From Flavobacteriia bacterium (GTDB lineage: Bacteria > Bacteroidota > Bacteroidia > Flavobacteriales_D > Crocinitomicaceae): DNA of 64,000 nucleotides. This document shows positions 26,375-34,765 of the stretch, one piece after another. Both the position numbers and the translations under genes were made by a program. The stretch is taken from contig CANFUT010000012.1 in the NCBI GenBank assembly GCA_947450325.1, positions 53,069-117,068 of the forward strand. The letters are read 5' to 3'. Each line of letters opens with the position of its first letter. Position 1 is the first letter of the stretch. A model generated the notes under the pieces. It worked only from the letters and a program-made list of their open reading frames with translations. It did no database searches and was not told the origin of the DNA.

Positions 26375-29300
26375 TTAATTTCCTTTTTCGTTAATTTCGA
26401 TTTCTGTCGATTTCTTTTCTTCCACCACTTTTGGCGTAGTTTTCATTTGCATCAATTCGTCCCAAAGTTGGTTCGCTTCTAGCAAAATGCCATCGTCTTG
26501 AATGGTGTAATTATCAATCACCGATTGCAAAGTATGTTCTGCTTGAAACAAATCTTGTTTGGCAATCAACACTTTGGATTGTAAAATCAAAGCTTTGGCA
26601 ATCCAGAAATCATACGCTGGTTTCATTTTTAGCAATGCGCGAATTTCAGTTTCTGCTTTTACGTGGTCTTTTTGCTTGTAGTACATTTCAGCCAAATAAA
26701 ACTTCGATTCTGGCGCCATCACAGTCGTCGTGTTTTTGACTACCCATTCCAACGATGGTTTCGCTTCCGCATAATTTTCTAACTGATAGAAGGAAATTCC
26801 TTTCACGTATTCTGCTTCCAATTTAATAGTCGATGCTGTCAAAGTGTTCGCAAGTACTTTTTTGGAATATTCGGAAGCACTCAACCAATTTTCGAGGAAG
26901 AAATTACAACGCATCAAACCAATTTGCGTATTGTGCAAAGTGCTTGGTCGTGAAGTTACTTTTTCCAATTTGGCGTAATAGAACATCGCTGTTTCGTAAT
27001 CGCCGCTGTTGTACAAGTTTTTCGAAACGCGAATCGCTGCCAATTCTGTAAATTCAGTGTTCGGTTTTTCCAACAAAGCCCGGTACATTTCCAATGCTTT
27101 GACTTCGTTTCCTGTTCTGAAATAAGCGTTTGCCAAATAAGCTTGAATTTCAACTTCGTATTTTCCGCCTGGATATTTAGACAAATATTTTTCCAAATCT
27201 GGAATTGCTTCTGTAAATGAACTGTCTTCGTATGGTTCAAACGCAGCGCTGTAGTAACTGTCTTCCAAATCGTCCACAACCTCATCGGAGCAATTATACA
27301 CTTTCAATTCTTCGATTCTATCCAATTGTTTTTGCGCTTTGTAAATGTCGCTCAAACCTTTCACACCGTCGATGCAAGTTTCACGGTCGGTGCCATATTC
27401 AGCCAAAATTTTCTTGTATAAATCTTCTGATTTGGCGTATTCTTTTTTCTTGAAATAAATGTCTGCAATGTTGATTTTCGCCTCGCGCACCAAAATATAC
27501 GTTGGATAATCTGTCACCAATTGTTGGAAGTAAGGCAATGCTTTTTCATCTTGCTCTTTCGCTCTAAAACTCATTCCAATTTCATAAATTGAAGCCATGA
27601 TGTACTGCGAACGCGGATAATTGTTGACGATGTCTTGCAAGTTTTTGATTTTATCTTCCAACCCTTTTTCAGTTAATCCGTAAGTCAACGACATGAAATA
27701 CAATGCTTGATCTTCATTTCCGGCTTTCAATTCATAGACTTCTTTGTAGTTTTTGATCGCCAATTCATTTTTCTTGGTGATGTAGTAATAATCCGCCAAA
27801 CGCATGTAAGCATCCGCTTTCTTGGATTTATTTTTCAAATTTCCTTGTGAAAGGTAATTTTTGAAAGCGTCTTCCAATTGCGGGTTTTGCAAAGTTTTGT
27901 CCTTTTTGGCTGTATTCAAATAAGCGTAACCCAAATTGTAGTATGCATCAGCGCGCAAACTCGAGGAAACGTTTCCAGGAAGAGAAAGGAAAGATTTGTA
28001 TCCTTGAATCGCTTTTGCGTCGTTTTTCATTTGGTAGTATGCGTCCGCAATCCAGAATTTTGCTTTGGCAGCAATTTCCGCGTCGATTGGATATTTGTCA
28101 ACCAATTCAAAAGCATCAATCGCTTTCACATAAGATGCTTTCTGAAACAATTCCACGCCGTGATTGAACGCTACAATTTGATAAGCCGTTTTCAATCGAA
28201 TGTCTTTAGTTGCCAATTTATCCAAGGATTTCAGCGCCGCTTCGTAATTGTTGGTTGAAGTGTAAACATTTACCAAATATTGATACACTTCATTTTTTCG
28301 GTCTGAATTTGGATATTTTTTGAGATACAATCCCAAAGCTTCCACCGCTTCGTCGTAAGGATTGACATCTAGTTTGTATGACAAAATCGCATAATTGTAC
28401 AAAGCATCTTCTTGGATTTTCGCATCCACATCCATCACCGCAGCTTCTTCAAAAGCCGTGCGAGCGTAAGCATTGTTTCCTTTCTTGAGGTAACATTCGC
28501 CGATGTGGTAAAATGCAATTTGTCCCAAAGTATCTTTCACTCTCGAAACGCGGTCAAACAATTGAATCGCTTTGTCGAAATTGGAACTTCGGTAGTAAGC
28601 GTAACCCAATTCATAATCTTCGTCTCGGGTTGTGTTTGCTTTTGAATTGTATTTTTCCAAATACATTACCGCTTCGTCGTATTTTCCTACGCGGTAGAAA
28701 GCGTCACCAATCAAGTGATTCATGCTGCTCATGCTTGTAGATTTCACACTGTCAACCAACGCTGGTGCGAATTTGGCAACATCTTCATATCGACCTTGCA
28801 AGTAATAAATTTGCGTGATGTAATAAGGAACGACCTCTCTAAAACGTTTATCGCCCAACAATTTTTCAAAACCTTCCAAGGCTGTTTGGTAGGATTTTTC
28901 GTTGTAAGCGATGTGTGAATAATAGTACAAAGAAGGCGCGCCATATTGCGAAGTGCTGTTTCTCACCTCATAAAAAGCAGCGCGTGCAGCTGGAAAATTA
29001 TTTTCTTGGAAATTAGCATATCCTAATTTGAAGAAAAATTCGTCTTTGTCGTCGGCTTCCAAGTCTAAAGCATGCAGTTTATTGAACCAAGCGATGGCTT
29101 CCTTGAAGTCTTTTTTCTGGTAATAATACCTTCCTAATTTGTAGTAAATTTTGGTGCGGTAGATGCTTTCTGGGAAATTTTTATTGAAATCTTCTAGCAA
29201 TTTCACGCCGTCGTTGTTAAACAATTCCAAGGCTGAAACTCCCTCATAATAAAGTGCTTTCAAGTAAAAAGGATCGTTTTTTTGCGCAAATTGATCAATA

Positions 29301-29458
29301 AATCCACGAAACTCTTTTCTTGCTGCGCTGTATTGTTCTTTTTCGAATAATTCTTCTCCACGGAAAAAAGCAGCGTATTCACTGTTGTATTTTTCAGAAG
29401 TTTGTGCGCCCAAATTCAGGGTAGCCAACATCGATAATATGACCAAGAAACGGTTCAT
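26375..29458 (-). CDS. Large periplasmic tetratricopeptide-repeat protein
   Basis: 1027 residues. Signal peptide 1-18 (MNRFLVILSMLATLNLGA). Essentially the whole mature protein is TPR or TPR-like helical hairpins of 34-40 residues: YYKLGRYYYQKKDFKEAIAWFNKL, FFKLGYANFQENNFPAARAAFYEV, YELGYAYYRSSNFDKAIQLFDRV and many more, giving about 20 or more repeats. The C-terminal 30 residues are charged. It resembles YbgF/BamD-type envelope scaffolds. It is the first gene of a three-gene operon with the barrel protein and the small membrane protein, divergent from the ftsE-like ATPase. A scaffold role in envelope assembly or division is inference from that context. Confidence 0.88.
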   Translation of the reverse strand: MNRFLVILSMLATLNLGAQTSEKYNSEYAAFFRGEELFEKEQYSAARKEFRGFIDQFAQKNDPFYLKALYYEGVSALELFNNDGVKLLEDFNKNFPESIYRTKIYYKLGRYYYQKKDFKEAIAWFNKLHALDLEADDKDEFFFKLGYANFQENNFPAARAAFYEVRNSTSQYGAPSLYYYSHIAYNEKSYQTALEGFEKLLGDKRFREVVPYYITQIYYLQGRYEDVAKFAPALVDSVKSTSMSSMNHLIGDAFYRVGKYDEAVMYLEKYNSKANTTRDEDYELGYAYYRSSNFDKAIQLFDRVSRVKDTLGQIAFYHIGECYLKKGNNAYARTAFEEAAVMDVDAKIQEDALYNYAILSYKLDVNPYDEAVEALGLYLKKYPNSDRKNEVYQYLVNVYTSTNNYEAALKSLDKLATKDIRLKTAYQIVAFNHGVELFQKASYVKAIDAFELVDKYPIDAEIAAKAKFWIADAYYQMKNDAKAIQGYKSFLSLPGNVSSSLRADAYYNLGYAYLNTAKKDKTLQNPQLEDAFKNYLSQGNLKNKSKKADAYMRLADYYYITKKNELAIKNYKEVYELKAGNEDQALYFMSLTYGLTEKGLEDKIKNLQDIVNNYPRSQYIMASIYEIGMSFRAKEQDEKALPYFQQLVTDYPTYILVREAKINIADIYFKKKEYAKSEDLYKKILAEYGTDRETCIDGVKGLSDIYKAQKQLDRIEELKVYNCSDEVVDDLEDSYYSAAFEPYEDSSFTEAIPDLEKYLSKYPGGKYEVEIQAYLANAYFRTGNEVKALEMYRALLEKPNTEFTELAAIRVSKNLYNSGDYETAMFYYAKLEKVTSRPSTLHNTQIGLMRCNFFLENWLSASEYSKKVLANTLTASTIKLEAEYVKGISFYQLENYAEAKPSLEWVVKNTTTVMAPESKFYLAEMYYKQKDHVKAETEIRALLKMKPAYDFWIAKALILQSKVLIAKQDLFQAEHTLQSVIDNYTIQDDGILLEANQLWDELMQMKTTPKVVEEKKSTEIEINEKGN

Positions 29459-29617
29459 AAAGTTCTATATTTTTTAAAAAGGATAAAATTAAACGACTTG
29501 AGGCTGTGTTTTGGAGAGCATGCCTAAAAGTTTTAAACGCGGCTGTGTTCAAATTATTTTGAAATTCTGCCGTGCGATGGGGAATAAATCTGCAACTTTA
29601 CACTAAATCTTTCACCC

Positions 29618-30331
29618 GTGGGACAAGTAATTCGATTAAAAGACGCCAAAATCTATCAACAAAAAGAGTTGGTCTTGAACAACATCAATTTTGAGTTGCA
29701 AGCCAATGAAATCATTTACTTGATCGGTAAAACGGGAAGCGGAAAAAGTAGTTTGCTTAAAACTTTGTTTGGCGAATTGCCACTCACGGATGGAAAAGGC
29801 GATGTTGCAGGATTTGATTTACTGACGCTCAAACGCAAAGACATTCCGATGTTGCGCCGAAAAATTGGGATTATTTTCCAAGATTTTCAGTTGTTGATGG
29901 ACCGATCGGTAATCAAAAATTTGTACTTCGTGATGCAATCCACTGGTTGGAAAGACAAGCAACAAATTGAACAACGTGCGACAGGCGTTTTGAAAATGGT
30001 TGGCATTGAGAGTAAGGCAAATTTGATGCCGCACACTTTATCTGGCGGAGAACAACAACGTGTAGCGATTGCCCGCGCTTTGGTCAACAAACCAGAATTG
30101 ATTTTGGCCGACGAACCAACAGGAAACCTGGATCCAGAAACCTCAGAAGAAATCATGCGCTTGTTGATTACTGTGGCGAAGGAAGAAAAATCGTCTGTCA
30201 TCATGGCGACGCACGACATGTCGATGGTCGAAAAATTTCCAGGACGTGTTTTCAGGGTTGAAAACGGCGGAATGAAAGAAGTGGATAATTTGAATCGTTT
30301 TGATCCGTTTAAGACGCTTTTTAACGAATAA
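29618..30331 (+). CDS. ftsE: ABC transporter ATPase, FtsE-like
   Basis: 237 residues starting with GTG at 29618, the only start that keeps the family N-terminus VIRLKDAKIYQQKELVLNNINF. Walker A GKTGSGKSS (37-45), Q-loop FQDFQLLMDRSV, signature LSGGEQQRVAIARAL, Walker B LILADEPTGNLD and the H-loop ATHDMSMVEKFPGRVF are intact. The phrases IFQDFQLL and EPTGNLDP with the DRSV motif point to FtsE, which with FtsX couples septum peptidoglycan hydrolysis to division. No ftsX lies in the window, as is common for Bacteroidota where the two are unlinked; a LolD-type assignment is the alternative. Confidence 0.87.
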   Translation: MGQVIRLKDAKIYQQKELVLNNINFELQANEIIYLIGKTGSGKSSLLKTLFGELPLTDGKGDVAGFDLLTLKRKDIPMLRRKIGIIFQDFQLLMDRSVIKNLYFVMQSTGWKDKQQIEQRATGVLKMVGIESKANLMPHTLSGGEQQRVAIARALVNKPELILADEPTGNLDPETSEEIMRLLITVAKEEKSSVIMATHDMSMVEKFPGRVFRVENGGMKEVDNLNRFDPFKTLFNE

Positions 30332-30838
30332 TTACAAAAGACATTAGACAGAAGACATCAGACATTAGACTGCATTTTTCTAATTGGCTGATAATCTAAT
30401 ATCTAAACTAAACCTCAATAAAACGTTTTCAACAAACATCAAGAAAATCCCAAGTTTTACGACTTTTTCCGGCCTCAGCAATAAAAGCGTTAAGAAAAAT
30501 TGGAATTTTTGACGGTCAAACAAAAGTACTGTTTGAGCATAGATGAACTTTAAAACTAAATCGGACTTTGATGCGAGTTTACACCGATTATGTTTTCAAT
30601 ACAGTCCTCTAAATAGTACTGTTTTCAAACTATATCGGCATTATACAACGTTCTGTGATTATTTTAATGTAACGATATGAGGTATTGACTTTTGTTTAGT
30701 AAGAAATTTAAATTTTTTAGCTTTGATTGCGTAGCCTTGATTTTTTCTTTGGTTCTTTCTTTCTTATCAAGAAAAAAGAAAGAACAAGAAAATCTTAAGG
30801 CAAGCAGCGGAAGCTTTCTAGCGTGTAAAAGTGAAAAT
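30332..30838. other. Gene-free stretch with short direct repeats
   Basis: About 500 nt without a credible gene. At 30340-30370 the unit GACATTAGAC occurs twice with the variant GACATCA between, in the form GACATTAGAC-AGAA-GACATCA-GACATTAGAC. At 30517-30535 CAAACA and TGTTTG make a weak inverted repeat. At 30733-30788 there is a partial inverted copy of the dispersed repeat (listed separately). Codon use and composition give no sign of a decayed gene. Confidence 0.55.
30733..30788 (-). repeat. Partial inverted copy of the dispersed intergenic repeat
   Basis: The segment begins AGCCTTGATTTTTT and contains GGTTCTTTC, TATCAAGAAAA and AAAGAACAAG. It is the reverse complement, with several changes, of the first 46 nt of the long repeat copies at 31683 and 61492. 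It forms a long imperfect hairpin (GTTCTTTCTTTCTT against AAAAAAGAAAGAAC). Confidence 0.55.
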
Positions 30839-31249
30839 TCACATCTCTTTTTCTTCTTCGTTCTTTTCTGGATTCACAAAATCAATCAGTTTCTCGGTCA
30901 TTTTGCCAATGAATTCATGGATTCTGTCGTGGTATTTGTGGTACAAGACGTGCAAAATTTCGCTCAAAATCAATGATTTTAGTGCTTCGCCACCGGATGC
31001 GTCTTTCTTGAAGATTTTCCCAACTACAAAGTCGATTCCAGCATCGCCAGCCATCGTGCCAGCCACTTCGTTTTCTTCACGTACGCGCAGCAAAGCGTTC
31101 TTTAGTAAATTCGCCGGTTGAATGGATTGATATACAGCTTGAAAATTGGCTTTCAACACCACTTCTTGTGCTTCTTTTTGAGATTCTAATACGGCAATTT
31201 GTTGCTTCAAAGCCAAATAATTGCTGACTGAAGGAGTTTGATTTTCCAT
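30839..31249 (-). CDS. Small soluble protein of unknown function
   Basis: 136 residues from the ATG at 31247-31249 (MENQTPSVSNYLALKQQI); a TTG three codons earlier is less likely. The N-terminal 40 residues are a predicted coiled coil (ALKQQIAVLESQKEAQEVVLKANFQAVYQSI). The rest has a Gly-containing middle (GTMAGDAGIDFVVGKIFKKDASGG) and a His-rich helical segment (EILHVLYHKYHDRIHEFIGKM), ending in an acidic Glu/Lys tail. No family recognised. It is 9 nt behind the holin-like membrane gene and very likely co-transcribed; similar pairs in this phylum are thought to be envelope or stress proteins, which is inference. Confidence 0.75.
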   Translation of the reverse strand: MENQTPSVSNYLALKQQIAVLESQKEAQEVVLKANFQAVYQSIQPANLLKNALLRVREENEVAGTMAGDAGIDFVVGKIFKKDASGGEALKSLILSEILHVLYHKYHDRIHEFIGKMTEKLIDFVNPEKNEEEKEM

Positions 31250-31258
31250 AATTTTCAA

Positions 31259-31603
31259 TTATTGGTCAGCTAATATTGAACGAATTAAGCGGTTGCGCAC
31301 AGGATTTATAATCAATGACTTTCGAAAAATCAATACTGTTAAAAATAGCAAAAAGTAGCATCCTGAGAGTGTTAGAAAGCCCAAAGGGTAACTTCCTAGC
31401 CAATCTGAAAGGAAAAAACCAAGCGAAACGCTCAAAAAAAGCAAAAAAAGCGTGATAAAAACGCCCAAAACAACCGCCAAACTGGTCATCGAACCAATGG
31501 CAGAAACCTTGTCGGTAGTTTTCAAAACCGCTAGATCATAGCGCGTTGAGAGATATGCTTTCAGATTTTCGTTCAAATCTTCGATGGGTGAATTTTCTTC
31601 CAT
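31259..31603 (-). CDS. Small membrane protein, holin-superfamily-III-like
   Basis: 114 residues from the ATG at 31601-31603; an ATG four codons upstream (31615) is also possible. Layout: an amphipathic N-terminal helix (ENLKAYLSTRYDLAVLKTTDKVS), two membrane segments (about 43-68 and 72-94) with a short turn FLSDWLGSYPLG, and a basic C-terminus (NPVRNRLIRSILADQ). This matches the phage-holin-family/Holin-X-type proteins found in non-phage contexts in Bacteroidota, where they are annotated as envelope stress membrane proteins. TACCTTAG about 27 nt upstream of the first ATG is one base off the -7 consensus. Confidence 0.72.
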   Translation of the reverse strand: MEENSPIEDLNENLKAYLSTRYDLAVLKTTDKVSAIGSMTSLAVVLGVFITLFLLFLSVSLGFFLSDWLGSYPLGFLTLSGCYFLLFLTVLIFRKSLIINPVRNRLIRSILADQ

Positions 31604-31682
31604 AGAATAATGCATTTTGTTTGTAGTACTAAGGTACGGAAAAAGATTGGGGTTTGGGTGAGGAATTTCCGACCGACAAATT

Positions 31683-31930
31683 TCTTTTGTTCCTTTTGCT
31701 TGATCAAAACGAACCCAAAAATCAAGGCTGAGTCATCAAGTTAAAGCGCAAATCTATTCACGCTATTAAATTTTTGCTTCATGCGCTTTATTTTAAAAGC
31801 TTCTGAAAACGTGATTTTGTCGGTGATCTACTCCGTTTTCACTGCGTAGCTTCCTCCAAAAGTCTACATTTTCAGTGCACCTTTAAAACCCTTTCTTCCA
31901 AGGCCAAAAGTCTACAACTATTAATTTATG
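31683..31930 (+). repeat. Dispersed intergenic repeat, copy 1 (about 246 bp)
   Basis: This block fills most of the 430-nt gap between the holin-like gene and the next membrane protein gene. It is closely similar along its whole length to 61492-61738. Shared landmarks: TCTTTTGTTCCTTTTGCTTG at the left end, GATCAAAACGAACCCAAAAA, AAGTTAAAGCGCA, CATGCGCTTTATTTTAAAAG, ATTTTGTCGGTGATCTACTC, CGTAGCTTCCTCCAAAA, CATTTTCAGTGCACCTTTAA and CTTTCTTCCAAGGCC near the right end. Most differences are substitutions. No reading frame is conserved between copies. Confidence 0.8.
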
Positions 31931-32045
31931 CACCGCCCTAATTATATCCTTCTAAAAAACTAGAATAATTGCTAATTACTTTGTCGCCGACAAAATGGAT
32001 TGCGTATAAAGGCAATTTTCCTACTTTTAGCTCAAAATTATCTTC

Positions 32046-32666
32046 ATGGCCAAAAATTTTTTCATCTGGTTTGGAACCGCCATTGGAACCTTGCTTTTGC
32101 TCACTTTTGTGATGCCGCTTGTCATCATCTTTCATTTGAAAGGTTTCTATTACGTGCTGGGCGGAATTTTGGTTACTTACCTCACCTATTTGGCTTTCAA
32201 ACAAGCAGATAGCTTCAGCATTATTTTCTATGCAGAAAAGCGAAACAAAGAGCCGAAAATGACCAAATTCAAAAAATTCATGTTGGCATTTCTGGGCATC
32301 TCATACATTGGCGTGATTGGTGGTTTCACCTACTTCAGAACAGATAATCTACTTCAAAAAGAAGGTGTGGTTTGTCTTGCATCCATAACCAACGGTACAC
32401 ACACCACGAGAAAATCACTCAAAAGAGGAACGGAAAACAGCTACAGCATCGAATTCACTTTCAAAACAATTTCAGGCGAAAAAATCACTGGTTTCGATAA
32501 TGTCAACGCCGAAGAATTCAGCCGCCTGCGCATTGGCTCGGTTGTCAAAGTCATTTACCAACCAAGCCACCCAATTGTGATGCGCACGATTTTGAATAAG
32601 GATGATGAATTGAAGTTTAAGGAGAAAATTGATGCGTATGTAGGATTTGTGTATTTTAATTTTTGA
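32046..32666 (+). CDS. Membrane protein of unknown function, DUF3592-like
   Basis: 206 residues with three membrane segments (about 6-28, 33-51, and 77-96) and a C-terminal soluble domain of 105 residues. That domain has the sequence CLASITNGTHTTRKSLKRGTENSYSIEFTFKTISGEKITG followed by GSVVKVIYQPSHPIVMRTIL, which follows the pattern of DUF3592 domains (a beta-sandwich where an extracytoplasmic segment ends in V-x-V-x-Y-x-P-x-x-P). The match is my recognition of pattern, not an alignment. No operon partner; it lies directly upstream of the suspected defence operon but has its own spacing of 120 nt. Confidence 0.68.
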   Translation: MAKNFFIWFGTAIGTLLLLTFVMPLVIIFHLKGFYYVLGGILVTYLTYLAFKQADSFSIIFYAEKRNKEPKMTKFKKFMLAFLGISYIGVIGGFTYFRTDNLLQKEGVVCLASITNGTHTTRKSLKRGTENSYSIEFTFKTISGEKITGFDNVNAEEFSRLRIGSVVKVIYQPSHPIVMRTILNKDDELKFKEKIDAYVGFVYFNF

Positions 32667-32753
32667 TTGAGGATAATTCACAACGAATTGTATTTAAACC
32701 TTGAAAATTACTCGCTTTCAAAAGCTAACTAAAACAGCTAATATTCTTTTCGT

Positions 32754-32761
32754 TATATTTG
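32754..32761 (+). promoter_or_regulatory. -7 promoter box of the three-gene system
   Basis: TATATTTG matches TAnnTTTG exactly. Transcription would start near 32768, about 22 nt before the ATG at 32790. That spacing fits the upstream ATG better than the TTG at 32863 and thereby supports the G-tract being inside the coding region. Confidence 0.5.
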
Positions 32762-32789
32762 TTTGCACTTTCTGACAAATAAGATATAA

Positions 32790-32858
32790 ATGATTATTAA
32801 ACACAAGATTGATGAATTCCTATTCCTAATTTTCCCTGAAATCAAGGGGGGGGGGTAA
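32790..32858 (+). pseudogene. Detached N-terminal leader of the TPR-zincin gene (out of frame by one G)
   Basis: A 22-codon frame starts at the ATG at 32790 (MIIKHKIDEFLFLIFPEIKG) and stops at TAA immediately after the G-tract. If the tract had nine G instead of ten, the frame would pass through and join the downstream TPR-zincin frame without a stop, giving one protein of about 657 residues. With eleven G it would hit TGA at once. So two of three tract lengths are OFF and one is ON. It could also be a sequencing error in a homopolymer. Confidence 0.55.
32846..32855 (+). repeat. G10 homopolymer, candidate phase-variation switch
   Basis: Ten consecutive G in a locally AT-rich region, within the 5' coding region of the first gene of the three-gene operon. 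Runs of this length are prone to slipped-strand mispairing and are used as contingency switches in other bacteria. It is the longest G/C homopolymer I notice in the window. Confidence 0.7.
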
Positions 32859-32862
32859 TTCG

Positions 32863-34764
32863 TTGATTATAAATAAGTTAACAGAATACTACACTTACAA
32901 TTCGGTAACTCCAACCATTAAGATTGAAAATAATTGGGTAACTATTGAACTCGATTTTGAAAAAATAATCTCACAACAAAACCAATTTATTCAAGCTGTA
33001 AATTTCTGCGAAAAAGGTGAATTTGGGGAGGCGAAAAAAATTCTTTTCAATCTCGTAAAATCAAATCCTTCCAATTCAGAGTATCATAGGATCTTAGGTC
33101 AAATTTTTTCAGAAGAAGGAAAGCAAGATGAAGCTATTGACTCATTAATTGATGCGCTCAAATGGAATCCTAAAAATTCATGGGCATTGCTGATGATGGG
33201 AAATATTTTTTCCAAATATAAAAATGATATTTCTACTGCATTAAAATACTACGATCAAGCCTTAATTGTAAATCCAGAAGACCATATTACTATAAATAAT
33301 ATTGGTGCAAATCTAATGCAAACTGGTAAAGTAGAAGAAGCAAAACTTTATTTTGACCAAGTTTTAAAAATAAACTCAAATTACCCGAATACACATTTAG
33401 CGTTAAGCTACTTATATCAAAACCAAGGGGAACTATTGAATGCTTTTCAAGCATCGATAAGAGCAATAAAATGTTCTGCAAAAAATGACGAAATATATCA
33501 AAAGGGAATTTCAAAAAGCATCGAAATAGCAAGAGAAATATCGGTTTCAAATATTGGTCAGGAAATAATTTCAAACTACAAAGCTAAATTAGAGCTGGAT
33601 GGTGATAGAAAAGTAGATGTTCAAATAAACAATGCTATTCCAACTGCTGCTAAATTAGAGTTGGCAGAAAACTACAACCGAGTAAATCATGTAGTTTTTT
33701 ATAATGACGAATTTCCCGCTGTTGAACATTTGATTATGCATGAACTTGTGCATTTAGATTTAATTCTTCAAGCAAGAAAATCAGAAACGAATAAGCTGTT
33801 TATTTCGACTCAAGACAACAAAAAACAGTTCAGGAAATCAATTCGAGAAACTCTGTTGAATTTAGAAAAACGAGGAATTAAACCTGAAGCGATTGAAAAC
33901 TTTTCAACTGGCTTATTTGAAGGAATAAACAGTCAAGTTTTTAATGCACCAATTGATTTATTTATAGAAGATTTCTTAAATCATGAATTTCCTCAATTAA
34001 ATCCTTTTCAGTTTTTATCCCTTTTAAAGTTAAATCAAGACGGTTTAAACGCTGTAACTGACAAACAAGCTGTTGAAATTTCACCAAAATCAATCTTGTC
34101 GTCAAGTAAAATTCTAAATCTTGTAAATTCACTTCAAATCAAAGAGTTATTTGGAATAGATTTTTTAAGCGAATACAAAGCTTCAAATTCAGAAATTAAA
34201 ATAGCATCTGATTTCTTTGATGAATTTAAAGAATACCGAAAAGATAGAAAACCTGGTGAAGAATATGAACTTGTCCAAAATTGGTCGAATGATTTAGGAT
34301 TAAATCAAAATTTTGAATTAGTTGACGAATTAAAATACAGAAGCAAAGATGACTTTGCTGATTCAATACTTAAAAGCATTGAAGACGATCCTTTAGGACT
34401 TGAAGATGACGTTGATTTCAAGAAAAAAGAAATGGACAAATTTATTTCAAGTCAAGAGACAATTGGTGTAAATATGGCTGTTGTCATGTTTATGGCTGAT
34501 GCATTAAAGTTTTTTGAAGAAATGACAACCGAAGAAATTAAGAAAATCGGTTTTGAAATCGCTTTGCAAGGAACTCAAGGTTATAACCCTGACGAAAGTA
34601 ATTATAGAATCAGTTCAATCAAGGGCAAGACATTTTCGGGTTATCAAATTTTAGCATACTATTATGTCAGTTGGGCATTGGCAATTCCAGAAATGCTTTC
34701 AAAACTGCAATTGCCCTATGAAAACGAATATAAATTAGCATTAACCATGCACAAACCTAAATAG
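32863..34764 (+). CDS. TPR protein with HELVH zincin motif, first gene of a suspected defence/repair operon
   Basis: 633 residues if read from the TTG at 32863; the true start is probably the ATG at 32790 after correction of the G-tract (see 32790-32858). Residues 40-205 hold four to five TPR units (GEFGEAKKILFNLVKSNPSN, GKQDEAIDSLIDALKWNPKN, NDISTALKYYDQALIVNPED, GKVEEAKLYFDQVLKINSNY). Residues 285-300 carry EHLIMHELVHLDLIL, an HExxH zinc-peptidase signature (H293, E294, H297); E369 in PIDLFIEDFL is a candidate third ligand. The remaining 260 residues are helical and charged, family unknown. It has no signal peptide, so it acts in the cytoplasm. The stop is one nucleotide from the next ATG. 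Protein processing by a zincin linked to TPR-mediated partner binding is inference. Confidence 0.78.
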   Translation: MIINKLTEYYTYNSVTPTIKIENNWVTIELDFEKIISQQNQFIQAVNFCEKGEFGEAKKILFNLVKSNPSNSEYHRILGQIFSEEGKQDEAIDSLIDALKWNPKNSWALLMMGNIFSKYKNDISTALKYYDQALIVNPEDHITINNIGANLMQTGKVEEAKLYFDQVLKINSNYPNTHLALSYLYQNQGELLNAFQASIRAIKCSAKNDEIYQKGISKSIEIAREISVSNIGQEIISNYKAKLELDGDRKVDVQINNAIPTAAKLELAENYNRVNHVVFYNDEFPAVEHLIMHELVHLDLILQARKSETNKLFISTQDNKKQFRKSIRETLLNLEKRGIKPEAIENFSTGLFEGINSQVFNAPIDLFIEDFLNHEFPQLNPFQFLSLLKLNQDGLNAVTDKQAVEISPKSILSSSKILNLVNSLQIKELFGIDFLSEYKASNSEIKIASDFFDEFKEYRKDRKPGEEYELVQNWSNDLGLNQNFELVDELKYRSKDDFADSILKSIEDDPLGLEDDVDFKKKEMDKFISSQETIGVNMAVVMFMADALKFFEEMTTEEIKKIGFEIALQGTQGYNPDESNYRISSIKGKTFSGYQILAYYYVSWALAIPEMLSKLQLPYENEYKLALTMHKPK

Positions 34765-34765
34765 T

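Noticed and set aside
30332..30690. Possible tRNA or riboswitch in the gene-free stretch
   Set aside because: No cloverleaf, no conserved T-loop GTTCGA-type sequence in the right place and no riboswitch core was found; only short direct repeats.
30692..30976. 94-codon frame with a hydrophobic start
   Set aside because: It is on the opposite strand of the small soluble protein gene and includes the repeat hairpin; poly-Phe/Ser composition reflects AT-rich repeats.
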